Source: an uncultured Chryseobacterium sp.
GTDB lineage: Bacteria > Bacteroidota > Bacteroidia > Flavobacteriales > Weeksellaceae
Length of the DNA: 64,000 nt
Assembly: GCA_913775525.1 (NCBI GenBank)
Contig: CAJYLH010000044.1
Span: 1-64,000, forward strand
Direction: 5' to 3'
Positions 7,661 through 15,541 of this stretch are shown here, piece by piece; the first letter of the stretch is position 1; every line of letters starts with the position of its first letter. The notes beneath the pieces were generated by a model, which saw only the letters and a program-made list of their open reading frames with translations, did no database searches and was not told the origin of the DNA. The position numbers and the translations under genes were made by a program.

Positions 7661-8557
7661 CTAATCACAATAACATGGAGGTCTTCCAAAGGAATAGGTA
7701 AGTCCCAGACTTACAGTATTCATCCAGTCCCTGGATTCCTGATCTCCAATATTTCTATCTCCTATAAATTTAGCCTCTCTTTCTTTGGACACCACGTAAT
7801 AAGCTCCTGACTGCAATAAAGATCCCCCCGTTGAAGGGTTCAGTATATCTCCGTTATAGGTAGATACCACATCTTTTTTCAGTACTTTGCTGTAATCCAG
7901 CTGGTCTGTAAACGCATATCTGAACATTGCTTCTGCAAAGATGGCCCAGTTATGGTTGAACTTGTATTTAAGACCTACACCAAACGGCACATGCATTACG
8001 GTTTTCTTCACTGTGGAATATACCGGAGTAGTGGTAAAATCCAGCTCATTGATCGGTGCCTGGGCAACTCCGTCTGCATCTCTTCTGTAATCATTAACCA
8101 GCGTAGCTTTAGGAGCATCAAACATCAACCCTCCAACTCCCGCAAAAATATACGGGCTTACCAAGCCTCTTTCCTGCTCATTGTTCACCGGGAAAAAATT
8201 ATACTCAAACATTAAACTGGCTTCATATACATTATTCTTTCCGAAAGAATTTCTTGCTCTTCTATAATCCTCTTTTGCTGCCTTATCACTGAACTGAACC
8301 TGGTTGTATCCAAGATCCAATCTCACAGTCTGATACGGATTAAAATTAAAACGATATAATAACCCTCCGTAAAACGGAACTCCCCAATCTGAGGTTCTGC
8401 TTAAATCCAACGGCTTTTGTAAAATATAATTTGTCCTTCCTACATCACCCACCAGGTTACTCATACCCAGACGAACTCCCAATTCGTTTCTTTGTGCTTT
8501 TACGCTTACCACAGTTCCCAGGGCGGCAAGAAAGCTAAACAATAGTTTTTTATTCAT
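7661..8557 (-). CDS. DUF6089-type outer membrane beta-barrel protein
   Basis: This 298-residue protein starts at the ATG at 8557, which yields a proper signal peptide (residues 1-22, ending VKAQ). The mature chain starts RNELGVRLGMSNLVGDVGRTNY and continues as alternating short beta strands rich in Tyr/Phe, including GVGLKYKFNHNWAIFAEAMFRYAF. It fits a small porin-like barrel of the DUF6089 family. The family is usually found upstream of uppS and bamA in flavobacteria. Its job is unknown; a structural or assembly role in the outer membrane is an inference from position. Confidence 0.85.
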   Translation of the reverse strand: MNKKLLFSFLAALGTVVSVKAQRNELGVRLGMSNLVGDVGRTNYILQKPLDLSRTSDWGVPFYGGLLYRFNFNPYQTVRLDLGYNQVQFSDKAAKEDYRRARNSFGKNNVYEASLMFEYNFFPVNNEQERGLVSPYIFAGVGGLMFDAPKATLVNDYRRDADGVAQAPINELDFTTTPVYSTVKKTVMHVPFGVGLKYKFNHNWAIFAEAMFRYAFTDQLDYSKVLKKDVVSTYNGDILNPSTGGSLLQSGAYYVVSKEREAKFIGDRNIGDQESRDWMNTVSLGLTYSFGRPPCYCD

Positions 8558-8599
8558 AAAAGAATATGGATTTATGGTTATATTCAATTTTAATTTTTG

Positions 8600-8607
8600 C
8601 AAATATA
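8600..8607 (-). promoter_or_regulatory. -7 box (TATATTTG) of the DUF6089-uppS-bamA-ompH operon
   Basis: A match to TAnnTTTG on the minus strand, 42 nt upstream of the first ATG of the operon. No clear TTG at -33 is visible, so the support is moderate. Confidence 0.45.
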
Positions 8608-8739
8608 AAACATTTTTATATTAATGATTATCTTAATGTTTAGTTAAAAATAAACAAAAAAATATAATTTGTTATAAAGTAAACGGCAAACTCCAGAATT
8701 TATTCTTTTTTCATCAGAATCTAAAATTTCAATACGCAA

Positions 8740-8764
8740 TAAACCCCCATCACATGAGGGTTTA
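8740..8764 (-). terminator. Probable terminator after the BY-kinase gene
   Basis: TAAACCC pairs with GGGTTTA around an 11-nt loop, directly after the stop codon of the exopolysaccharide kinase gene. The T tract on the minus side is weak. Confidence 0.45.
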
Positions 8765-8770
8765 ACGCAT

Positions 8771-11263
8771 TTACTTTCTAAATATTGTCTTTACTTTATT
8801 TCTTATTCTGATGAGAAACGGCTCTTTATAATTTTTATCTTCATCAAAATAGCCATAGCCATATCCGTAACCATACCCGTAGCCGTAGCCGTAACCATAT
8901 CCCTGCTTTGTATTATAGTCGTTATATACAATACCCAAATGCTTCACTTCCCCGTCATGGTATTTTTCAGTAATCATCTTCAGCATATATTTTTCGGTAT
9001 ATTCGTGACGCACCACATAAATATTGGCATCTGAATATTTCATCAGCTCAAAGGAATCGGCAACCAGACCTACCGGAGGAGAATCTATGATGATAAAATC
9101 ATATCTCTTTTTGAGTTCTTCAATGAATTTTACATTTCTTTCACTCATCAGAAGCTCGGAGGGATTGGGAGGAATAGGCCCCGAAGTGGCCACATCCAGA
9201 TTTTGGACCTTGGTCTTATTGATGATCTGATCAATGGATACTTCACCAGTCAGATAGTTGGAAATACCGTACTGATTATCAATTTTAAAATCTCCGAAGA
9301 TTTTAGGCTTCCGGAGGTCCATCCCTAATAAAATGGTTTTCTTATCACTCAAGCCAAGTACAGAAGCCAGGTTGATAGAGATATACGTCTTTCCTTCGCC
9401 CCCGATGGATGAAGTGATCAGGATTACTTTACTCTGGTCATTTTCACCAGACAGGAACCTCATATTGGCCCGTATTCCCCTGAATGCTTCAGAAACAGAT
9501 GATTTTGGCTGCTCCAGAACGGTAAGCATATTTTCATTGTTGTTGTTACCTATAACTCCCAGGAGAGGAATCCGCGTAGCATTAAGCAATTCTTTAATGT
9601 TCCTGATCTTACTGTCCAGTACTTCTCCGGCTGCAATCAGAAACAGAGGAAGAAGCAATAACCCTCCGATGATCACCATTTTAGTCCCCTTAATATTAGG
9701 TGCAATCGGAGGCTGACCTACATTTTTTGCAGGATCGATAACCGTAATATCAGACTGATTGGTAGCCAGTTTCATCTGGGTTTCATTCTGTCTTCCCAAG
9801 AGACTGTTATAAGTGGCTTCAATCATATTATATCCTCTTTCCGCATCAAGGTATTTTCTCTGCTTTTCAGGATAAGAGCTCATATTAGCATTGGCTTCTG
9901 CTACTTTCTGGTTGATTTTACTGATTTCAGCATTGTACCTGTTATAATAATTGCCCAGCATTCCTGAAGATCCCATTTTAGCTTCTCTGATCTGCCTGTT
10001 GATTTCAATCATTGGTTCAGAATTCGAAGTATAAATGGTTGACAATTCCCTTCTCTTGTCATATAAAGCTTTCAGTTCGGCAACTGTCGCTCCGAACATC
10101 CCGTCTTCAAATCCTGCAGCATTGGTACTGATCATATTATTGAAGTTTTGAGACTCAATAGTACTTCTTATCCTATTTAATGAACTGATTTTACTTACCA
10201 GATCAGCTTTTTTTGCTTCAAGATCCTTGATTTCAACCAGCGTCTTTTCATCCCTGTCTTTGATATCATATAACTTTTCCGTGGTCTTCAGGTAGTTCAG
10301 GACATTTGCACTGGAGTCCAGCTTCTTTCTGATACTGGTAAGATTATCCTGAAGATAGACTTCCGTGTTCTTATCTACAGTCATCCTGTCTGCCAATCTT
10401 TTTTTCTGCAGCTGGGCTACTGATTTATTCAGGAAGTTAACTGTACTGTTGAGATTATACCCTGTTTTGGTGATAATCATAATGGTGTTGATCTCTTTAT
10501 CAAATTCAACCCCTATCGTAGAGACAATATCATTAACCATCTGATTAACCGATGACAGATTTATAATGATATTGGTTAGCCTGATCTTAGGTTTAACAGG
10601 GTTTTTAACAAGCCTGAACTTCAGATTCGGAGAAGTATACCATTCTCCTACTTTTATAACCTTGTTTTGAGGACGTGCATAGGGCTTCACATCCTGGAAT
10701 CCTTCATACTGGTAATTGTAAAGACTGGTTGCCTCTCCTTCTTCCGGCAGAGCAACTTCATATGTCCCATTAGATTTAGGAATCAGTGTAATGGGATAAT
10801 TGATCTGTTGCGGATAATTTTTATCTATTTCCAAAAACACGGGGGAATCATCTTTGTCCAGATAAGTAGACTTGATCATTCCTTTTGTAGAGTAATTAAC
10901 AAATAAATCCAGTTCTTTTACCAGAAATTCATTGTGAGATCTGGACAGAAGCATTTTTTTGAGGAATATTCCATCCTGATTTCCTCCCTGTCCCCATATG
11001 AAGTTGATAGACTGGTTAGGTGTAAAATAGCTTGCTGTATTATTGGAAACGCTCAATGATAAATTAGAGGCATAGATATTCTGTGCATAATATTTTCCAT
11101 AGATCCATGAAATCACATATCCTGCCAGGAACATAAACAAAAACCAGTACCAGTTTCTCAGGAGTCTCCTGATGAAATGCTCAGCATCAAATAAAGCGAA
11201 ATTACCGTATTTTTCTTTCTGAGCATCATTTCGTTCTACTTTGGAATTCTTTTCCGGAATCAT
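8771..11263 (-). CDS. Wzc-like exopolysaccharide BY-kinase (tyrosine autokinase)
   Basis: This 830-residue inner-membrane protein couples polysaccharide polymerisation to export. It has an N-terminal transmembrane helix near 38-57, a Wzz-type periplasmic domain with coiled coil, and a second helix near 525-545. The cytoplasmic BY-kinase domain carries Walker A SSIGGEGKTYISINLA (about 618), Walker A' ILLGMDLRKPK and Walker B FIIIDSPPVG (about 724). The tail holds nine Gly-Tyr repeats (DNA 8849-8902), the tyrosine cluster that is autophosphorylated in this family but unusually regular here. It starts 2 nt after the Wza-like gene, so the two are co-translated partners of one export machine. Confidence 0.93.
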   Translation of the reverse strand: MIPEKNSKVERNDAQKEKYGNFALFDAEHFIRRLLRNWYWFLFMFLAGYVISWIYGKYYAQNIYASNLSLSVSNNTASYFTPNQSINFIWGQGGNQDGIFLKKMLLSRSHNEFLVKELDLFVNYSTKGMIKSTYLDKDDSPVFLEIDKNYPQQINYPITLIPKSNGTYEVALPEEGEATSLYNYQYEGFQDVKPYARPQNKVIKVGEWYTSPNLKFRLVKNPVKPKIRLTNIIINLSSVNQMVNDIVSTIGVEFDKEINTIMIITKTGYNLNSTVNFLNKSVAQLQKKRLADRMTVDKNTEVYLQDNLTSIRKKLDSSANVLNYLKTTEKLYDIKDRDEKTLVEIKDLEAKKADLVSKISSLNRIRSTIESQNFNNMISTNAAGFEDGMFGATVAELKALYDKRRELSTIYTSNSEPMIEINRQIREAKMGSSGMLGNYYNRYNAEISKINQKVAEANANMSSYPEKQRKYLDAERGYNMIEATYNSLLGRQNETQMKLATNQSDITVIDPAKNVGQPPIAPNIKGTKMVIIGGLLLLPLFLIAAGEVLDSKIRNIKELLNATRIPLLGVIGNNNNENMLTVLEQPKSSVSEAFRGIRANMRFLSGENDQSKVILITSSIGGEGKTYISINLASVLGLSDKKTILLGMDLRKPKIFGDFKIDNQYGISNYLTGEVSIDQIINKTKVQNLDVATSGPIPPNPSELLMSERNVKFIEELKKRYDFIIIDSPPVGLVADSFELMKYSDANIYVVRHEYTEKYMLKMITEKYHDGEVKHLGIVYNDYNTKQGYGYGYGYGYGYGYGYGYFDEDKNYKEPFLIRIRNKVKTIFRK
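8849..8902 (-). repeat. Hexanucleotide tandem repeat encoding (GY)9
   Basis: Nine in-frame copies of a degenerate GGNTAY hexamer encode nine Gly-Tyr pairs in the kinase tail. Codons vary between copies. Copy-number change would be in frame and would alter the number of tyrosines. Confidence 0.85.
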
Positions 11264-11265
11264 GG

Positions 11266-12126
11266 TTATAGGTTTTTAAGAAGTAGATAAATAGATAATG
11301 CCGTAGTAATTACCGAAACTCCCGTTGTTAGAGTCTGAATAGGGTCCTTTCCGAATCCGTTCAGGCTTTTTGCTCTGGTATTAAGGTAGATTTCATCTCC
11401 GTTCTGTACATAATAATAAGGGGAATTCATCAGATCTTCTCGGGTAAGATCAATCTGAGCAATCTTAATCCCTTCAGGCAGTTTCCTGTGAATAACGATA
11501 TTTTTCCTGTCAACGGTACGGTTCAGACCACCGTTCATAGCCAGGGCTTCTGTAATGGTAAGGGTATTTTTATGGGCTACCTTTTCTCCTGAAACTCCTA
11601 TGGTTTCAATATCTCCCAGGATATAATAAGTAATCCCGTTGGTATTCAGCCTTACCTCAGATTTTCCCTGCTGGAAGTTTTCGTTTACTTTTTCCTGAAT
11701 TTCTTTGGCAACTTCATCAATCGTTCTTCCTTCAGCTTTAATATAGCCGATACCAAAAACATTGATATCTCCGTTAGACTCTACTTTAAGACCATTGAAA
11801 TAGAAATTGATATTTCCTCCCATTCCGGAGCCGGAAGCATTCATAGATCCTCCGACCGCATTATTGACTCCTGCACCTCCGGATCCTCCCGATGTGTTCA
11901 GGGAAGAATAAAACTGGGCCGCATCCCCTTTCGGAGTGGTGACAATATTAAGGTTCAGAATATCATTCTTGGTAATCCTGTAAATCGGAATATTGTAAGG
12001 AACAAGGCCTTCTTCATTAATGACAAGGCTTTCATTAGGCTGCAGATACCTTACTTCTTTCGTAGTAATACAGGAAGCAAGCATACATGAAACCAGGAGT
12101 AGGAACAAATACTTATAGTTTTTCAT
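11266..12126 (-). CDS. Wza-like polysaccharide export lipoprotein
   Basis: This 286-residue protein has a lipoprotein signal (MKNYKYLFLLLVSCMLASC, lipobox LASC with the acylated Cys at 19). A polysaccharide-export domain (VPYNIPIYRITKNDILNLNI) and SLBB-type segments (YYILGDIETIGVSGE) follow. A Gly/Ser/Asn-rich insertion lies around residues 80-110. A hydrophobic stretch at the very C-terminus (VSVITTALSIYLLLKNL) resembles the helix with which Wza crosses the outer membrane. It precedes the BY-kinase by 2 nt and shares its job. Confidence 0.93.
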   Translation of the reverse strand: MKNYKYLFLLLVSCMLASCITTKEVRYLQPNESLVINEEGLVPYNIPIYRITKNDILNLNIVTTPKGDAAQFYSSLNTSGGSGGAGVNNAVGGSMNASGSGMGGNINFYFNGLKVESNGDINVFGIGYIKAEGRTIDEVAKEIQEKVNENFQQGKSEVRLNTNGITYYILGDIETIGVSGEKVAHKNTLTITEALAMNGGLNRTVDRKNIVIHRKLPEGIKIAQIDLTREDLMNSPYYYVQNGDEIYLNTRAKSLNGFGKDPIQTLTTGVSVITTALSIYLLLKNL

Positions 12127-12146
12127 TATTTTTTTTCAATTGTTTG

Positions 12147-12154
12147 CAAAAATA
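12147..12154 (-). promoter_or_regulatory. -7 box (TATTTTTG) upstream of the Wza-like gene
   Basis: A TAnnTTTG match 20 nt before the ATG, in the gap after the WecA-like gene. It would allow the export pair to be transcribed separately. No TTG at -33 was found. Confidence 0.4.
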
Positions 12155-12159
12155 AAAAT

Positions 12160-13284
12160 TTAATTATTACTTTTTATATTTCTCGTATTATAAATAAAAT
12201 CCGGCAGATAAGCCCCCAGAAAACCAAGAAATAAGATGATCAGCAACAGCAGGTTGATGTTGATATGCCTCAGGTAATAGGCTAAAGTAACAATAAAAAG
12301 GTAATAAACGATAATATAAAAACTGGATCTGCGGTGTGTAAGATTCAGTCTTAACAGTTTGTGATGGATATGGTTTTTATCAGCATCAAAAGGTGATTTT
12401 CCATTGATGAGCCTTATGATAATCACATTGAGGGTATCTACAATAGGCAGAATGAGAATAGCCACTGCCACAACGGGAGCAGACTGCAAATGGTATCTCG
12501 GTACATTGGGAAGTGCCTTATCGATGAAAATATCTATAAAGCAGATGGAAGTGAATGCCAGCAGAAATCCCAGCAGCATAGATCCTGTGTCTCCCATAAA
12601 TATTTTATTGGTCCTGTAATGGGATAAATTATAATACAGGAATGCCAGTACAGCCCCAATAATAATCACAGAAAAAACAACCAGCGGATAATTATATTCT
12701 CCCAGCCGGTAATAACTGATTCCGAAAAGAGCACTACAGATCACGGAATATCCTCCGGCCAGTCCGTCAATGCCGTCAATGAGGTTAAAAGCGTTGATTA
12801 ATACAATGAAAGTAATAATGCTGAATAAAACACTCACAAAATAAGACAGCTCATAAATGCCGAATATACCGAACAGGCTCCTGATACGGATATCCGATCC
12901 GATAACGATCAATGCTGAAACGACAACCTGTGCGACCAGTTTTTTGTATGCCCTCATTACCACGATATCATCCATGACACCAATGTACAGCAGAATGATA
13001 AGCGAAGCAAACAAAAACTTATACAGATCAAAAAGCTCATAGGCAAAGATCGAGGTACATATTCCGATGGAATAAAAAATAGCAATGCCGCCCAAGTTGG
13101 GAATTTTACGCAAATGAGAACTTCTCAACCCCGGCTCATCCATAAGGTTTTTCCTTCTGGAAATCTTGATAATGGTAGGAACTGAAAAATAGGTGATAAG
13201 AAACGAAAAAAGAAAGCCCAGCCCAACCTTTATGTAAAAAAGGGGAATGCCTGACTGTGATAAGAGCAATTCAAAATTCTTCAT
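12160..13284 (-). CDS. WecA/MraY-family undecaprenyl-phosphate sugar-1-phosphate transferase
   Basis: This polytopic membrane enzyme of about 374 residues and 10-11 helices would transfer a sugar-1-phosphate from a UDP-sugar to undecaprenyl phosphate, starting polysaccharide or O-antigen synthesis. Diagnostic blocks are the GLRSSHLRKIPNLGGIAIF loop near the N-terminus, NAFNLIDGIDGLAGG (catalytic Asp region) and KIFMGDTGSMLLGF, plus the His-rich DADKNHIHHKLLRLN loop. I prefer the ATG at 13284. The longer frame begins with a TTG at 13299 that is part of a -7-like box. It uses the carrier lipid made by UppS. Confidence 0.92.
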   Translation of the reverse strand: MKNFELLLSQSGIPLFYIKVGLGFLFSFLITYFSVPTIIKISRRKNLMDEPGLRSSHLRKIPNLGGIAIFYSIGICTSIFAYELFDLYKFLFASLIILLYIGVMDDIVVMRAYKKLVAQVVVSALIVIGSDIRIRSLFGIFGIYELSYFVSVLFSIITFIVLINAFNLIDGIDGLAGGYSVICSALFGISYYRLGEYNYPLVVFSVIIIGAVLAFLYYNLSHYRTNKIFMGDTGSMLLGFLLAFTSICFIDIFIDKALPNVPRYHLQSAPVVAVAILILPIVDTLNVIIIRLINGKSPFDADKNHIHHKLLRLNLTHRRSSFYIIVYYLFIVTLAYYLRHININLLLLIILFLGFLGAYLPDFIYNTRNIKSNN

Positions 13285-13296
13285 TTTTTTTCTGTT

Positions 13297-13304
13297 CAAA
13301 AATA
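13297..13304 (-). promoter_or_regulatory. -7 box (TATTTTTG) upstream of the WecA-like gene
   Basis: A TAnnTTTG match 12 nt before the ATG at 13284, with no TTG at the -33 position. It overlaps the alternative TTG start, which argues against that start. Confidence 0.35.
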
Positions 13305-13347
13305 CCGTTCTGTTTCTGAGAGGGAATCATGAGTGAAACGGTGGTAT

Positions 13348-14346
13348 TTAAATTTGTGTTGTTAACTTTCTTATCAATGTCTTCTGCCCGGCAAAAAACA
13401 ACAGATAAAAGATCTTTTTTTTCAGGGGCAAAGATAACAGATAATTTTTATCAAACCGCCTATACTTTAATATATCTTTCACTTTAAGATGCTTATCCTG
13501 CATAAAACGGGATAATGCAGCATCCATCGTAAGAAATGTATCTTCCTCTTTTACAAAGGCGAGATACGCCAGGAACGAATATACTCCCTCAAAAATCTGG
13601 AAGTTTTTCAATGCTGTATGCTTTTCCGCATAGGCCGAATTTCTGAATGCCTGCTCTACATCTTCCACTGCCCGCAATATATCCAATCCGCGCTCGGTGT
13701 GCGTTTTGGTGATTGAATCTGATCTTTCCAGGTAATTATAAAAGAATTTCTGGGTTTGCGCCAGCGTATTACATTCCAACAACAACTGGGGAATCAGCTG
13801 GATATCTTCAAAATGTGCAGATCTTTTAAATCTTTTCTGCTGAAAGAGTTCTCTTTTAAATAATTTGTTGCAAGCAAAGTAGCTCAGATCAGAAAAAACA
13901 GAAAGATTTTCTCTTAGTTTGATTTTTTCAGGCATATTCGGTATCTGGAGCAGCTTCTGTAATACTTTGCCCTGCTCATCAACTTTTTGAATATTGCAGA
14001 TCACCATCCCGGCATCATGTTTTTGAGCCAGCTCCAGCATTTCCTGAAACATTGTTTCCTCAACATAATCATCACTATCCACAAAACCGATGTAATCTCC
14101 GGTAACTCGGTCAAGGGCATAATTCCTGGCATCGCTCAGTCCGCCGTTATCTTTATTAAATGCTTTGATCTTTCCGGGATACTTACCGGCATACTGCTGA
14201 ATAATTTCTCCGGACCGGTCTGTACTTCCGTCATTAACCACCAGGATTTCAAGACCCTCCAATGTCTGGCTGATCAGGGAGTCCAGGCATTTTGCCAGGT
14301 AGCCTTCCACATTATAAACAGGAACAATAACCGAAACCTTAGCCAT
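13348..14346 (-). CDS. Family 2 glycosyltransferase
   Basis: This 332-residue cytoplasmic protein has a GT-A fold. The N-terminal KVSVIVPVYNVEGYLAKCLDSL nucleotide-binding part is followed by NDGSTD and the metal-binding GFVDSDDYVE block (DxD-like, near residue 95). The C-terminal half is less conserved, with no membrane segment. It probably adds a sugar to a surface polysaccharide; donor and acceptor cannot be told. It follows the arginase-like gene by 2 nt and lies next to the WecA-like and export genes. Confidence 0.9.
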   Translation of the reverse strand: MAKVSVIVPVYNVEGYLAKCLDSLISQTLEGLEILVVNDGSTDRSGEIIQQYAGKYPGKIKAFNKDNGGLSDARNYALDRVTGDYIGFVDSDDYVEETMFQEMLELAQKHDAGMVICNIQKVDEQGKVLQKLLQIPNMPEKIKLRENLSVFSDLSYFACNKLFKRELFQQKRFKRSAHFEDIQLIPQLLLECNTLAQTQKFFYNYLERSDSITKTHTERGLDILRAVEDVEQAFRNSAYAEKHTALKNFQIFEGVYSFLAYLAFVKEEDTFLTMDAALSRFMQDKHLKVKDILKYRRFDKNYLLSLPLKKKIFYLLFFAGQKTLIRKLTTQI

Positions 14347-14348
14347 AC

Positions 14349-15419
14349 CTATATTTTCGTCAACCTGGAATTCAGCCAGCCTTTTTTAGCTTCATCAAAA
14401 TCTCTCCTGGAACACGGAATGCAGTTCTTGATATCGTCATCATCCCCGAAATACCACAGGTTGCTAAAGGTATCCCGTTTGAAAGCATACTGCCGATCAT
14501 TGATGAGGACATAAAAAATTTCATACTGCCTTTCTTTAGGATGTGACCTCTGGATATTGATCCCTTCAATAAGGTACCAGAGCATCTGGGCTGCAAGCTG
14601 CTGGTTCAAGATGCTGTCTGAATAGATATTATAATTGAAAATCCCTACAGACTGTAAATTTTCGCTGAGCCCGATCTCTTTCATATACGCACAGATTTCC
14701 CTCCTGTTCAGCCCGTTCACCTGAGGATGCAGGGAAAACGGTTCACCAAAGCTTTCAACCGCATCACAGTTCACGGTTACCAGATCTGCCCTCCTGAAGA
14801 ACGGCTCTGTCTTCTCGGTAGAATTCATCATTTCCGCCAGGCGTATGATATCGAATTCAACCTCTTTGATCAGCCGTACAGAATCTGCTTCATTGAGGTG
14901 CTTCTGATAGGCAAGATGATGGTAGTTTCTGATTGAAAAATCTTTCGTGCTGAAAATTTTACCCAAAAAGGTATATTCATCCATGGCTTCATCCTGCCGG
15001 AATGAGATGATATTGCTGATCTGCGTATAGTTGATATTCTTACGGTAGATATTCAGGGCGGAAAACAAAGAATAGGAAAAATCATTGGAGCCTCCGATAA
15101 CAACCGGAATGGCCCTCTGCTGATGACAGGCCGAAAGCACCTCCTGAATGATATAATGGGAGTCCTGAATGGATTTCCCTGAGATCAGATCGCCGAGATC
15201 CACCACCGGGACTTCAAAATCCAGCTGGGAAAGCTTATAAAATTCTTTTCTTATGCCGGTAAAGTCCTGTATTTCCGCTTCGCCGCCCGCGCCTCTGCAA
15301 TCTGAAACAAACAGAAGCACAATACTGTCTTCTTTAATTTGCCTGGTGATGCGGCTTCCAATCTGCCAGCTTTCTGTTTTAAAATTCCTTGGTGAAAGGA
15401 TAAAATCTTCAAAATTCAT
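14349..15419 (-). CDS. Arginase/formimidoylglutamase-fold protein with degraded metal site
   Basis: This 356-residue protein is recognisable as an ureohydrolase-fold protein by VPVVIGGSNDFSYSLFSAL (residues about 104-122, the place of GGDHS), IISFRQDEAMDEY (the place of DAHxD) and LVTVNCDAVESF (the place of SxDxDxxDP). In active enzymes these blocks carry the His and Asp ligands of two manganese ions; here most of them are replaced. Bacteroidota homologues are often named formimidoylglutamase, but catalysis looks unlikely. The gene is co-transcribed with the GT2 gene (2-nt gap) and lies next to topA, and no histidine-degradation genes are near. A regulatory or scaffolding role is an inference. 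Confidence 0.75.
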   Translation of the reverse strand: MNFEDFILSPRNFKTESWQIGSRITRQIKEDSIVLLFVSDCRGAGGEAEIQDFTGIRKEFYKLSQLDFEVPVVDLGDLISGKSIQDSHYIIQEVLSACHQQRAIPVVIGGSNDFSYSLFSALNIYRKNINYTQISNIISFRQDEAMDEYTFLGKIFSTKDFSIRNYHHLAYQKHLNEADSVRLIKEVEFDIIRLAEMMNSTEKTEPFFRRADLVTVNCDAVESFGEPFSLHPQVNGLNRREICAYMKEIGLSENLQSVGIFNYNIYSDSILNQQLAAQMLWYLIEGINIQRSHPKERQYEIFYVLINDRQYAFKRDTFSNLWYFGDDDDIKNCIPCSRRDFDEAKKGWLNSRLTKI

Positions 15420-15458
15420 AGGTTAACCTGAACATCAATCTGCGAACTGTTCATGCCG

Positions 15459-15466
15459 CAAACATA
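15459..15466 (-). promoter_or_regulatory. -7 box (TATGTTTG) upstream of the arginase-like gene
   Basis: A TAnnTTTG match 39 nt before the ATG at 15419, located between the topA terminator and the gene. The -33 TTG is not evident. Confidence 0.4.
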
Positions 15467-15503
15467 CAAAAAACCATTGTATCACTGGCTTTACAGAATA
15501 AAA

Positions 15504-15533
15504 AAAGCCACTGGCATAAATGGCAGTGGCTTT
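15504..15533 (-). terminator. Rho-independent terminator of topA
   Basis: A 10-bp perfect stem (AAAGCCACTG / CAGTGGCTTT) is followed on the minus strand by a run of T. It starts 8 nt after the topA stop. Confidence 0.9.
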
Positions 15534-15541
15534 ATATGATC

